Positions 10,466-22,300 of a stretch of DNA of 64,000 bases are shown here, piece by piece; within the stretch, counting starts at the first letter, position 1, and every line of letters begins with the position of its first letter. Both the position numbers and the translations under genes were made by a program. The notes under the pieces are model-generated. The model saw only the letters and a program-made list of their open reading frames with translations, did not search any database and was not told the origin of the DNA. The stretch is from Biomphalaria glabrata (taxonomy: Eukaryota > Mollusca > Gastropoda > Planorbidae), in NCBI RefSeq assembly GCF_947242115.1, contig NC_074711.1, positions 3,988,501 through 4,052,500 of the forward strand, in the 5' to 3' direction.

Positions 10466-10690
10466 TAATAATAACAACTGACCTCACAGACACCTTCAAT
10501 GCCCTTAACATTCCTAGGAACATCTTCGTTGCCTGTCAGAGGGCGGTACTGCTGCAGACCTGCCACATCACCAGAAAATTCCTCAGTGGAAACTGTTAAA
10601 GGGACTACGATGAATTTTGTTTCTCTTTAGCGAAACTCGACCCTGGCAGCGCCAGAGAATGACTACTCGTTCATTTCTAACATAATAATA
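10466..10690 (+). repeat. Dispersed repeat family D copy
   Basis: Same order of blocks as 3594-3815: aacattcctaggaacatctt, ggcggtactgctgcagacct, and gcagcgccagagaatg. Confidence 0.75.
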
Positions 10691-11185
10691 ATTATCTTTA
10701 TTATCCGTAAGGAAATTTGTCTTACAATTTGTGCATTACACCAAACAAAAAACATTATAACTGTAAGAAACCAAAGTGTACATTCACACCAGACTCACTC
10801 ATAATTTACATGTGACAAAGTTTATACCAGATTGTTTTTATTTAATGATTTGATTGCCAGGGGAACAAAAGAGTGTTTGTGTCTGTTTGTCTTTGCTATC
10901 GGTGTCTTGTATCTCTTTTGTGATGGTAAAATCACAAAATCCTGACACAAAGGGTGATTCTTTATTTCGAGGATCTTGTTAGCTTTTTTATAGATTTTTG
11001 TCTCAAACAACTGCCCAAATGTGGTTTGTTTTTTGCCAATGATTTTGCCAGCAGCATTTAGGATTCTATAAAGTTTATTCCTATTTTTAATGCTCAGCAA
11101 TCTATTGACACTCCGGTAATCGTGTAAAAACCTGCTTTGCTCACGTTCAACTTGCTGCCGAAAGTTGACATCAAAGGCAGACGAT
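10688..11185 (-). mobile_element. LINE 3' end (RT tail plus 3' UTR)
   Basis: Minus strand encodes LLSIKNRNKLYRILNAAGKI, KKANKILEIKNHPL and HSFVPLAIKSLN, a C-terminal tail of a non-LTR retrotransposon. It is followed by a 3' UTR whose end (gtaatgcacaaattgtaaga, then tttccttacggataataaag) also occurs at 35812-35880 and in part at 47478-47540. Confidence 0.75.
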
Positions 11186-11328
11186 ATTGGTCCTGACTAT
11201 TGTTGAAACTCAATATTCATGTTTGAAAAGTATGCTTATGAAACCCATCACACAAGATGTATACATGTTTCCACATTGTTCGGTACTGTCATTTTACATG
11301 TTTTGGATTGTCATGTTCCTCTGAAATA

Positions 11329-11588
11329 GGAAGCGTGGTCGAGAGGCTAAGTACGCTTGAACTTGGCTTGTCTTGGCTACTAATTAAGGGGGCTCGAGTT
11401 TCGACTCCCGACTAGGGCAGAGTTGTGTTTTTACTGAACTCGTGAAGGCAGCACGGAAAAACCCTCTCCAAGATACTCCCTCCCCTTCCCCACACACACA
11501 CACACACTGGTCCACAACTGAGATTGGACCAAAGCGCTCTGAGCATGCAATAAGCATGAAAGTAGCGCTATATAAAAGTCATATATTT
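11329..11588 (+). repeat. tRNA-derived SINE family A
   Basis: Nearly complete: ggaagcgtggtcgagaggct head, gcgctctgagcatgcaataa and tagcgctatataaaagtcat at the end, with a CA microsatellite near 11493. Confidence 0.9.
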
Positions 11589-12285
11589 TTTTCCCTTCGG
11601 TATGAATAGATTACTACATCCTAGCCCAAACCTCCCTCAGGGCAGGGTTCGAGCCTCGGACTATCGAGACGGAAGTCAATAACGCATCTATTGTAGACAT
11701 AGGCATTCTGAAGACCTTTTCTATGAGGTACTGTTTAAAAAACAGTTGTATTATGAAAGCCTCTTCTGTGGTGTAATGATGTAAGTTAAAAAAACACAAT
11801 GATATCCTGAAGATATAAGATGACAGCTGTTATTGCATGCACCTGTGATGATAATGTATGAAAAATTAATTCTGTTGTCGACGTTTCGTCGATACATTGA
11901 AAAAAAAAATGTGAAGAAAAAATTTCCAAGCCACAGCAATAAATTATGTGAATCCATATTGAAAGTTCACAAGTTTTCTGGGCGTCTATCATTTGTAATC
12001 ATGTCGTATGCTCTAATCGCGTGACCCGGCTATTTTGCACTCGGGTAGCCTCTACATGGGCGGTTCTACATGGGCGGCTCTACTCTTCGATAAGTTATAT
12101 ATGCAAGGCGTTTGGACGTTATTATTGATGTATACATTTTAACCTTGTCAAATAACTAGAAGGGAGACGCCCAAATACTTTCAAGGGAAACTACAAATCT
12201 TCTAATAAGCTACTTTCATTGCAAAATAGCGCCCGAGTTTATCTTTATATCGCTTCCTGGGGCACTTTTGCTACCCCTTCCTCCT
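11589..12285. other. No gene recognised
   Basis: Mixed sequence, AT-rich at 11700-11950. No conserved peptides, terminal repeats or tandem arrays were seen. Confidence 0.5.
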
Positions 12286-12366
12286 TTAACTCTTTCTCTC
12301 CTAACTGACGATACCAACGTTGATTCCACCAGAATGTGGGAAATAACTTCGGAGAGAAAGGGTTAA
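12286..12366. mobile_element. 81-bp TTAA-flanked MITE
   Basis: TTAA + CTCTTTCTCTCC ... GGAGAGAAAGGG + TTAA: 12-bp inverted ends inside a TTAA duplication, as piggyBac-type transposition leaves. A second 81-bp copy is at 59929-60009 and a 255-bp relative at 28702-28956. Confidence 0.85.
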
Positions 12367-12654
12367 GATCGCCAAAGAAGATCGCCTTTGACATGCTGTC
12401 ATCGCCTATGCGGGATAGGTGTCATCAAACAAAGCGCAGCTGTCGAATGATTAGTGCTTCTATACTGTCCATACCGGCTTCCAGAAGAGTAGCACTATTT
12501 GAAAGGTAGTCTTACCAATGTATACCCATTATGAAGTGAAAGATGAGTCTTTGATACCTCTTATATAGCACCCAGATCTCAGAGCAATATTAAAGTGGAA
12601 AGCACGCGCTTTTTTTTTTTTTTATTTGCTATGTCCTTCCTCCGACTCAGTAAA

Positions 12655-13195
12655 CAGACTACGGCCCAACATACTGACAACGGCCCAGTATACAGCCTAT
12701 TGCCCAACATATAGACAACGGCCCAGTATACAGATTACGGCCCAACATACTGACAACGGCCCAGTATACAGATTACGGCCCAACATACTGACAACGGACC
12801 AGTATACAGACTATTGCCCAACATATAGACAACGGCCCAGTATACAGATTACGGCCCAACATACTGACACGGCCCAGTATACAGATTATTTCCCAACATA
12901 TAGACAACGGCCCAACATACAGATTACGGCCCAACATACTGACAACGGCCCAGTATACAGATTATTTCCCAACATATAGACAACGGCCCAACATACAGAT
13001 TACGGCCCAACATACTGACAACGGCCCAGTATACAGACTATGGCAAAAAAATACAGACAACGGCCCAACATACAGATTACGGCCCAACATAATGACTACG
13101 ACCAAACATAATGAGTACAACCCAACATAATGACAACGGCCCAACATACAGACTACGGCCTAACAAACTGACTCCGGCTTAACATACTGACTATG
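12655..13195. repeat. 19-bp minisatellite, about 28 copies
   Basis: Alternating units such as ggcccaacatactgacaac and ggcccagtatacagattac, with decay to the right. The open frames on both strands (YRLRPNILTT; AVICMLGRCLYVG) are by-products. Confidence 0.95.
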
Positions 13196-13284
13196 GACCA
13201 TATATGTACAAATACAAATTCCTATGTTAACATTTGTAGAACTAGGTTTTAGTATTATAGATATAGCATATCTCTAACTATAAG

Positions 13285-13505
13285 TAAAACAATAAGGCTT
13301 GTCCCCTCGAATCCGAAGATTAATGAGGAGTGCAGTACTTCACGTGTGTACGCGCCCAAGCTGTGACCCACATATTTTGCCACACGCAGAACTGACATAA
13401 CCATTGTCCACCAGTGGTCGATTTAGATTCTCCTTTCGCCGTCTGCGTCTGTCCTCGGCAGTAGATTTTCTTTTAGTCTGTTTATACCGCTGCCTTTGTA
13501 AGTGA
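13285..13505 (+). repeat. Dispersed repeat family G
   Basis: Matches 34480-34690: 'gaatccgaagattaatgagg', 'gtgacccacatattttgcca', 'ggtcgatttagatt', then 'gcagattttcttttagtct'-like text in the same order and orientation. Noncoding. Confidence 0.7.
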
Positions 13506-13985
13506 GCCCAAGCTGTGCCCTCTTCTAAGTCAGTTAACTGTAACTAGGGGCTATACGGGAAACCGGGCAAATGTGCGGTGGGCCGGCGTTGCTGCTGAGT
13601 GGGCCACATTAAATGTAAGTCTTGTAAACGTGATTGACCTCGCTTTACCTTTTATAAAAGATCCTTACATATTTAACTATGTATTTCTAGTCACTTATTC
13701 CGAAACAATGGATTCGCTTATACCCGTAAACAGTGCTTCTGTAAGTTTCAATTCTCTTAACACACTTAACACACTAACATGTTAACGAACACCATAAGAC
13801 CATAAGTCCTATAGAAGTCGAACTAGTGGAACATACTTGAGTGAATCAAAAACGAGACACTGAAATCACAATTATTATTTAAACAGTTAAACATGTGACC
13901 TAATAGAAATCGAAAGGAAATTGTAGAGAAAAAAGAGATAAAAGCAAAAAAAAAAAACAAAACAAAATTACAAAGAGAGTTTGTG
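13506..13985. other. No gene recognised
   Basis: Unique-looking sequence with an A-rich tract at 13930-13965. The 70-codon ORF at 13573 has no recognisable content. Confidence 0.45.
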
Positions 13986-13989
13986 TTGC

Positions 13990-14118
13990 CACACAAACTC
14001 AGAGGCGGCCCCCGTGGGAGACGGATCCCTGGTCGACTGAGGATGGCATCGAGCAGGGTATGAAACCGAGACCATAGAGATAATCAGTCCTGTGCGCTAA
14101 CCGCACGACCAGGCATTG
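13990..14118 (-). repeat. SINE family B variant
   Basis: Ends with gcgctaaccgcacgaccagg (reverse complement of the tRNA-like head). The central body differs from the main family. Confidence 0.65.
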
Positions 14119-14119
14119 C

Positions 14120-14587
14120 TCTTAATCTAATGACAAACTGGTTACAAACTAATAGCCTACTATTGATAATATACCTACACATTACGGAATGACAACTACC
14201 GGATATGTACAATATGTCAGAAGAGCGATTTTAGATGATCTTTTGGTATTGAGCATTTTCATTTAGGCCTAAATGGAACTAGAATGAGGATGTAAATCTA
14301 CATAAATTAAACTACTAATTTAGCACTCTCAATATCTATATCTACTAGATCTAGATCTAAAATATATATTTGGGATAATATAGATGTAATTTAGATAAGA
14401 TTTATATAAAAAAAACACTAGATAATCAATTAATATACAAATTGCAATATGAAATATTAAAATAGTAGATTAGTTTTAGTATTTTATAACATTGGAATAT
14501 TGACATATTGACAATCTAGACTTTAGAAATAAAAATCTACACTTTAAGACTAGAAATTAAAATTATAGATCTTGATCTAGTCTAAAT
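14120..14587. other. AT-rich, no gene recognised
   Basis: AT-rich with many short TCTAGATCTAGA-like palindromes. Confidence 0.5.
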
Positions 14588-14742
14588 CATGGCTGTCTGG
14601 TAGTGCGGTTTGCGCGCTTTACTGTCGTTTGGATTCATCGATGGTCCCAGGTTCAAACCCTGCCCGCTCCCATCCCCCGTCGTCCTACGGGAGGTTTGGA
14701 CTACAACTCTGAAGGAACATCCGAAACATGTAAAACAACAAA
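14588..14742 (+). repeat. tRNA-derived SINE family B
   Basis: ggctgtctggtagtgcggtt head, B box AGGTTCAAACCC near 14650, and the conserved gaaggaacatccgaaacatg tail. Confidence 0.85.
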
Positions 14743-14794
14743 CATTCCAAACTAGACCAAGAAATTTTAAATCTAGATTCTATAATGATTTTAA

Positions 14795-14937
14795 TTAGAA
14801 CTTAAAATCTAAATCTAGTTTTAAAAATCTAGCTCTAGTGTAAGAAAAAAATCTAGATCTAGTGTAAAAAATCTAGCTCTAGTGTAAAAAAAAATCTAGA
14901 TCTAGTGTAAAAAATCTAGATTAGATCTAAATCTAGC
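14795..14937. repeat. Short tandem array of CTAGATCTAG-type units
   Basis: About five units of 'aatctag(c/a)tctagtgtaaaaa', 22-30 bp apart. Confidence 0.8.
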
Positions 14938-15001
14938 TATTATGTCTTTTTAAAATGCGAGTAACATTACGAGGTTTAATAAACACTACCATACTGAGTT
15001 G

Positions 15002-15450
15002 TTTTAGCATTAAAAGAACTCATTCAATATGACGTCAAAGGAAAAAAATCCACCACGTCACACGGCCTAGTTAGACTAAAAAATATCATCTATACGAGCA
15101 GCTTGTTGAGGGTTCATAGACATTGGTGCACCGAGTGAGATCTTTTAGCATTTCATTTAAAGAATTAACTCCATATGACGTCAAAAGAAAAAAATTCCAT
15201 TACGTCACACGTCCTAGTTAGACTAAAAAATGTCATCTTTACGAGCAGCTTCTCGAGGGATCATAGACATTGGTGCACCGAGTGAGTTCTTTTAACATTT
15301 CATTTAAAGAATTAACTCTATATGACGTCAAAGGAAAAAAATTCCATTACGTCACACGTCCTAGTTAGACTAAAAAATGTCATCTTTACGAGCAGCTTCT
15401 CGAGGGATCATAGACATTGGTGCACCGAGTTTGTTCTTTTAGCATTTTAT
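15002..15450. repeat. 146-bp tandem repeat (3.1 copies) with CRE palindromes
   Basis: Units start at 15002, 15143, 15290 and (truncated) 15437. Each full unit carries a perfect TGACGTCA palindrome (near 15030, 15178 and 15324) and an (a/t)ACGTCAC half-site about 24 bp later, plus 'gagcagcttctcgaggg' and 'cattggtgcaccgagtgag'. Units 2 and 3 are almost identical; unit 1 is more diverged. Confidence 0.9.
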
Positions 15451-15468
15451 TTGATGGGCTAGTTAGAC

Positions 15469-15470
<2 letters not shown>

Positions 15471-15541
<71 letters not shown>
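15471..15541. repeat. (TA)n microsatellite
   Basis: About 35 TA dinucleotides directly next to the inverted-repeat element. Confidence 0.97.
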
Positions 15542-15544
<3 letters not shown>

Positions 15545-15545
<1 letters not shown>

Positions 15546-16800
15546 GGATTAAAGACGCTTTTTTTTTTGTTTTGTCTGTCAGTCTGTCTGTCCGTTATGT
15601 TAATAGCGAGAAAAAAAAAGACTAAAAGCTATTGAAAATCTGATTAAAATTTAATTTCCCTTCCGAAACATCGCATTAGTTTTAAGTTTCTATAATAGAT
15701 TGTTCCGGATGTTTATATATTTATAGTGAGAGAAAATAATAATTCCAGATTAATCAAATGCCGTTAATTAAATTTGTGGGATGGTCTGTTATGAAAATTA
15801 CATGTACCATAGCCTTATGGAGGTTTCTTCAAACCATACTTTGGTGTTAGGAAGTTGTTTTCCTTAAAAATCGGAGCATAATATTAACAATAATTAGATT
15901 TTCTAACGTTTTAGCTAGAAAGTTAAATGTTAAACTATTTTTCATAAAAAATCCGGAACAACCAATTATTTGTTTTATTTATTACAAGAGGGATTTCAAA
16001 CATTTATTAGCGTTATTAGATTTTTCATATAAAATTCGGATCATTTTTGGCGACGATTTGTAAGAAAATTAAGGTAATGTAGTTCGATTTCTTTTTCGAA
16101 ACAAAATCCGGAACATTATTTACCGATTAAACAACTTTTATTATATTTCGACAAGAAAATTAACTGTAAAATAAGTCTAAAAATTGATTTTCAATAGTCG
16201 TTTCTAGTTAATTACTTTCTTATTTTAAAATCCTAAATAACCTATTGTCGATATTTTTGAAAAAAAAATTATTTGACATAAAGTTGTTTTAAATTAAAAA
16301 TTCGGAACAATTGATATTGATAAATAAACTATAGTGACGTTGTGTCAAAGAATATAAGTGTAATATTAGTCAATAATGCGATTTCAAACAATCATTTGAC
16401 ATAATTTATTTTTTATAAAACAATATCCGGAACAACTTTATAGTTAATGAAATATAAATCAGTATAGATATTTTAATTTAGCATTTATATTGCTATTTAC
16501 ATTAAAAACCGGAACAATATATTAAAGATCATGTGTTTCTTGCAACGTATAAGCATGGAAATAAAATCTAATATAAGTTAGAAGAGCAAACAAATATTCA
16601 TTGGCATTGATTTGTATTTCACAAAACATCCGGAACAATCTATTATAGATACTTAAAACTATTGCAATATTTCTGAATGAAAAATTAAAGGTTAAATCAG
16701 ATTTACAATAGCCTCTAGTGTTATTTCTTAATCTAATCGTGACGGACAGACCGACCAACAGACAAAACGCACAAAAATAATCTTCTTTTATTTGGATGGG
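15545..16800. mobile_element. Foldback-like element with long inverted ends and CCGGAACA subrepeats
   Basis: The reverse complement of about 15550-15715 aligns over its length with 16621-16790: aacatccggaacaatctatt, then 'aattaaa', 'atcagattt.caatag', and cggacagac...cagacaaaac. Between the ends the motif tCCGGAACA (or near variants) recurs at about 15948, 16034, 16105, 16301, 16425 and 16505 in one orientation. No transposase is visible. A related end (gacagacggacagacggaca) lies near 17350. Confidence 0.65.
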
Positions 16801-17900
16801 GGCACTAAACCAAAAAATAAATAAAATCTGATTTTTTAAAAAAGTTTAAGGAATTGGTTTAGCACCTGTTCATGTTGCGACGTTACGCTACTGCACGAAA
16901 GTCGCTGCATAAAAAGACCATTTTAAAAAATGTGCGTGATATTTACATACAAAATGCATTATTAGCCTTTATAAACAAACAGAAATGTTTTCTTTTAATT
17001 TTAGCAGCTAGTTGACTGGAAAAAACACCTTTAACTATTATTTATATTTGTTGTAAACATTTCTTGTACATTTTATCAATATATTTGACATAGTGATACT
17101 GAAAATACACAAAAATTGTCCATCTTTGTTAGCATATTGTAACATTGCCTCCCTTACATTTACCTAATTGTTTTAGAATTGGTGTATTTTTCTGAAAAAA
17201 TCGCTTGCATAATTAATTTTATAAATTAAACGGTTTGCTTTTAGAAAACCAAAAGTAGCCGTTGCACCTAAACTTTTCAAGCCGCATTTAATGATGAAAT
17301 AATATTTTTCATATCTCTTCTAGTTTTCGAGATCTGAGTGTGACAAACAGACAGACGGACAGACGGACATTTTGCACAAACCTAATAGCGGCTTTTTCCC
17401 CTTACGGGGACCGCTAAAAGACAACTCCTAGAATCCTGTGCTAAGAGATGAAGTCAAATTACTGATTTCCTCACCAGTTTGGCACACACTACTCAAGACC
17501 ATTTCTGAATCTCAACTCTCATGAAGAAACTTAACCTCATTTACTCCTGGAGATCATACCACACTAGATAAGATAATATATGATAATGGAAATTCAGTTT
17601 GACTACAATTGACCACGTCAGCGTAACTACTGTAACAATAACAATGTAGAACAAATGCGAACAACATTCACACACGAAACGCATACACACTCACAACCAG
17701 CGCTTTATGAATTCGACTTCTATGTACTTCTCGATGACGATAGACGACCTTGGAACACCCTGACCGAAAGTGGGGATAAAGATGACGTCAGTCGACGTAG
17801 AAACACTAACCTATATTCACATATATACACATGAACCTTAAGCTTCGTATGTTTTCAAACAATTTGGTGTCTCTAAATGCGATAATGAAACCGTAGAGTA
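16801..17900. other. AT-rich, no gene recognised; related element end
   Basis: Contains 'gtgtgacaaacagacagacg...gcacaaacctaatagcggctttttccccttacggggaccgct' at 17338-17418, which resembles the end of the element at 15545-16800 and includes a short palindrome agcgg...ccgct. No coding sequence seen. Confidence 0.45.
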
Positions 17901-17904
17901 GTGT

Positions 17905-18440
17905 CTTGAAGAGATCTTATCTTATATAATACAGACGTTACTTCAAAAAAGAAGATGATTACGTCCTACGCGTCATGCATTTAGTCATGCATATTAACCA
18001 ATGACTTAAACTCTGCCAAGTCACTGGTTTTCCTGGCTAGTTCAGGCAACCCATTCCATGCTCTAATAGCACTAGGGAAGAAGGAGTATTTGTACAAATT
18101 TGTCCTTGCATATGGAACGAGGAATGTGCCTTTATCTTTGTGTCTTTCAGAGTATTTTATTAAATTCTGTTTTTGTATTTGAAGATTATGGTTCAGTGTT
18201 TTATGTATAATTGCTACTTTACTTTTGAGTCTTCTGTCCTGAAGGCTTTCTAAATTTAGTGATTTTACTAAAGTCGTTACTCTAGTCAAATGTGAATATT
18301 CGTTTGTTATGAATCTCACTGCTCTATTTTGTGTCTGTTCCAGTTTCTTAATGTTTTCTTGAGTTGAGGGGTCCCAAACGGAGGATGCATATTCTATTAT
18401 TGGCCTAACCAAGGTTAAATAACATTTTAGTTTTATGTTC
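17905..18440 (-). mobile_element. CR1/Jockey-like LINE 3' end
   Basis: The minus strand encodes 143 residues: MVRPIIEYASSVWDPSTQEN, KLEQTQNRAVRFITNEYS, SLNLESLQDRRLKSKVAI, FFPSAIRAWNGLPELARK and SLVNMHD, followed by the stop. This is the conserved domain after the RT in many LINEs. The 3' UTR ends in 'gtctgtattatataagataag'. Fragments of the same family occur at 7140 (minus), 21480 (plus), 34845 (plus) and 51650 (minus). Confidence 0.85.
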
Positions 18441-19295
18441 TTATTTGATTTATAGAAATTAGATAGATAATGTTATTTGATGTTGGTTTATCAGAGTGGT
18501 CATTACAAGACAGCACTCTTTGCTTTCATCTCCATAACACCATCTCCACAATATCCATCGTCCTTAAATTCCAAGTGTCATATTTCTAGACATCAATTCG
18601 TTACACAGGGCACCTAATAATACACTGGGTACAACTCGCCCTGGGACCGCTCTGGGTACACCTCTGATTATCGGATAGACAAACGCTAAGACCGAACACA
18701 GCAATAAGTGAATGTTTTTCCATTGAAAGTTTGAGTGCAGGTGTGTATGTGAATTAGTGTGTGTGTGAATTGATGTGAGTGAATGAGTGTGTGTGTGTGT
18801 CTCTGCGCGAATGAGTTTGCGTGAGAGAGTGTGGGCGTGTATAAATACTGCTAAAAAGTCAGATTGACTATACTGTAGACTTCATTGAGCCACAACTTTC
18901 AGGTCATAAGACTATTTCTGATTCAAATCGACAGAGGTAAAGTGTTTTTAAAATTAATAAATAATAAATACACTATAGCCTAGAGTGGTTGATTGATTTG
19001 ATCTTTATTATAAAAGCCAGTACAAAAACTCATTATCGCTTCTTTCTCTAAATAATAAAAAAAATACAATCATTTATAAAAATTTATATATAAAATTCAT
19101 ATAAAAAAATTAACTAAAATTCATTTATCCCCGGTGTATTGATCTTATATCTAATTATAGATAGTTACAAGTCAAATTATTAAAAAAAAGTAATTATGTA
19201 TAATCTATATTAATTTAACATCTCTAGGGCCTGTACGCAAATCTGCCCACTGTAAGGCCGTACACTCAATTCTGCGTACAGTATTGCATAGGAAA
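18441..19295. other. Flank upstream of the CpeT-like gene
   Basis: Contains an interrupted (GT)n tract at 18740-18805 and an AT-rich stretch at 18950-19215. No unambiguous TATA box or other promoter element could be fixed; AT-rich sequence near 19195-19215 is a weak candidate. Confidence 0.4.
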
Positions 19296-19362
19296 ATGAA
19301 GTTGACATCATTTCTGGTGTGTTCAGTTCTGACTGTTTCCGTGGTATCAGCAGGCGCTCCAA
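19296..19362 (+). CDS. CpeT-like exon 1 (signal peptide)
   Basis: ATG in the context ggaaaATGa; hydrophobic core SFLVCSVLTVSVVSA, then GAP. Donor CCAA|GTACGT, phase 1. Confidence 0.8.
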
Positions 19363-22300
19363 GTACGTATGCTAATTATCTTTTTTGTTGAAAATAGTCG
19401 GAATGTGTATTATTTGAAAGAAGAGTTCCTTCCTAATTCTAAGTTTTTTTTAATGTAGCACTCATAGACATAAATAAATATAGACTGGCCGATTAAAGAG
19501 TTTTATGAAACGAAAATTTGTGACTTGCAATTTTGTGTACTTTATTATACAGCATTTATGAGCAGTATAAAAGTTAAGTATTCATATCTATGTCAGCCAC
19601 ACACCTATATATATTGTAAATAAGGAGGCAGTGTAGTTTTGTTTAATCTCTAAGAATGAAGATCATGCAATTTTTCAGACTTCGGAAATCCGAATACAAT
19701 AGATATACATGTTTTCAAGTTACATGAAGTTACTTCCTTCGGCCAGTCTATATTTATTTATGTCTATGGTAGCACTGCTTTGTAGAGAAAAGGTTGAAAA
19801 AGTGTGGAGAAAATCTATTTGCTTTATTGGTTTTTATGTTATTTAAAATCGTAACTTCATTGTTTAATTTATATGTCCATTGGCTATGTTTAATTGAGTC
19901 AAAATACTAGCTGAATATGTTGGTTGCGACGAATTAATCTTCAATTATTAAGCTGTCCTGTTGCTAAAACAACAGGGCTGTTACTAGTAACAACAAGCTA
20001 AGAACAACAAGCACGTTGCTAAGAACAACAGGCAGGTTGCTAAGAACAACAGGCAGGTTGCTAAGAACAACAAGCGCGTTGATAAGAACAACAGGCACGT
20101 TGCTAAGAACAAAAAGCACGTTGCTAAGAACAACAGGCACGTTGCTAAGAACAACAGGCGCGTTGCTAAGAACAACAAGCGCGTTGCTAAGAACAACAAG
20201 AAGGTTGCTAAGAACAACAAGCGCGTTGCTAAGAACAACAAGAAGGTTGCTAAGAACAACAAGCGCGTTGCTAAGAACAACAAGCGCGTTGCTAAGAACA
20301 ACAACCGCGTTGCTATGAACAACAAGCGCGTTGCTAAGAACAACAAGAAGGTTGCTAAGAACAACAGGCGCGTTGCTAAGAACAACAAGCGCGTTGCTAA
20401 GAACAACAAGAAGGTTGCTAAGAACAACAAGCGCGTTGCTAAGAACAACAAGCGCGTTGCTAAGAACAACAAGAAGGTTGCTAAGAACAACAGGCGCGTT
20501 GCTAAGAACAACAAGCGCGTTGCTAAGAACAACAAGAAGGTTGCTAAGAACAACAAGCGCGTTGCTAAGAACAACAAGAAGGTTGCTAAGAACAACAAGC
20601 GCGTTGCTAAGAACAACAAGAAGGTTGCTAAGAACAACAAGCGCGTTGCTAAGAACAACAAGAAGGTTGCTAAGAACAACAAGCGCGTTGCTAAGAACAA
20701 CAAGAAGGTTGCTAAGAACAACAGGCGCGTTGCTAAGAACAACAAGCGCGTTGCTAAGAACAACAAGAAGGTTGCTAAGAACAACAAGCGCGTCGCTAAG
20801 AACATGAGAGTGATGTAAGTGTTAGTAGTCTGCTACCCATTCTGAGGCAAGGTAAGTCTCGTGTGTACATTCCAAGGCTAGTGCAATAGCTAAGTGACGA
20901 CGATCCAGATCCAAGGTTAGAATTTTGTGAATGGGTTCAGGAGAAGGTGGGCGGCATAATTTGGTCGGATTTATTTTTCCAAATGGACATTAAGCTTTCT
21001 ATATCCAGAAATTTAGCATTGTAGAACGGGAAATAAATTGTCTATGATAGTTCAAAGTGTGTATACATTTTTGGACGCACCCTGTTGTTATAGGCCTACT
21101 GTCGCGATTTGGGAAAGGGGGGGGGGGGGGGGGAGTAAATCAGTGACGCACTGAAACCCAAGGGAGACGATCTTTTGTTTTCTCCGAGCGAACAGATTTC
21201 GAACATGCAGAATAATATGAATGAATCACTATTTATCTCCCCTGTGGTAGTCGACGGAAACCTCGCAACACCTTCCATTCCACTGCGTTAATGTAAGAAC
21301 CATTCCAGGATATCCATAAAGTACCTAACCTTTTCAAAAACGTTGATTTTTAAGTATAAAGTAGAGACACACTGAAACCTTCTTCAGTATGAAAATAAAT
21401 TCATAAGAATTAAATCACGAAAATAAATATGTTAAATAAACCCTAATGAAAAGCATAGAACAGTATTTTAATAGCGCGAACCAAAATTCCCAATCTATAC
21501 GTGCTTAGACAAACTTGCACTATTGCCATTAGAGCGTGGTATGGGTTGCCTGAATCAGTCAAGTAAACCAATGACAAAGCAGAGCGCAAGTCTCTAATTA
21601 ACATGCACGATTAGAATAACACAATGACACGTGTAGATCCTCTCCTTTGAGGGAACCCTTGAGATTTGTAAGATAAAATAAATGATAAGAAATAATGTAA
21701 TAATAATCACATAAGATCAAGATCGTCCATTACCATGAACCATCGCGTGTAAATTTCTACGAAAATAAAAACATCTGCTAATGCTTGCCATTTTATATAT
21801 TTATTTTTTTTGTGTGTGTTTTTTTTTGTGTTTTTTTTTTTTTACAGAACCTTCCAAAAATCTCTATCGCTTCTTGACCGTACTCAGCGGCTACTTTGTC
21901 CGTCATGACGTGTACAATGGAGAGTCTGACCACGGCGAGTCGTCTCACTTGTGGAAACCCGTCTGCCTCGAGGCGTTTCCAGATGTAAGTGTCAATGAGC
22001 TCGTTTGTTATCAAACTGTATTGGTTTCGCCTGACACCTTTCCACATTTGTGTACAATCTTACATCGACTCAGTCTCTGTGTGTCTGGTACAAATGTGTA
22101 CACGTCATCTCTCTCCCGCTTCACCTCTTCGGATCAAGTTGAAACTTTGCCCAATTAATCATTGTCTGAAACTTTGCCCAATTAATCATTGTCTGAAACT
22201 TTGCCCAATTAATCATTGTCTGAAACTTTGCCCGATTAAGCATTGTCTGAAACTTTGCCTAATTAATCATTGTCTGAAACTTTGCACAATTAATCATTGT

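Noticed and set aside
19984-20818. ORFs of 158-273 codons on both strands
   Set aside because: Translation of the 21-bp array in an intron; low complexity, several equally open frames.
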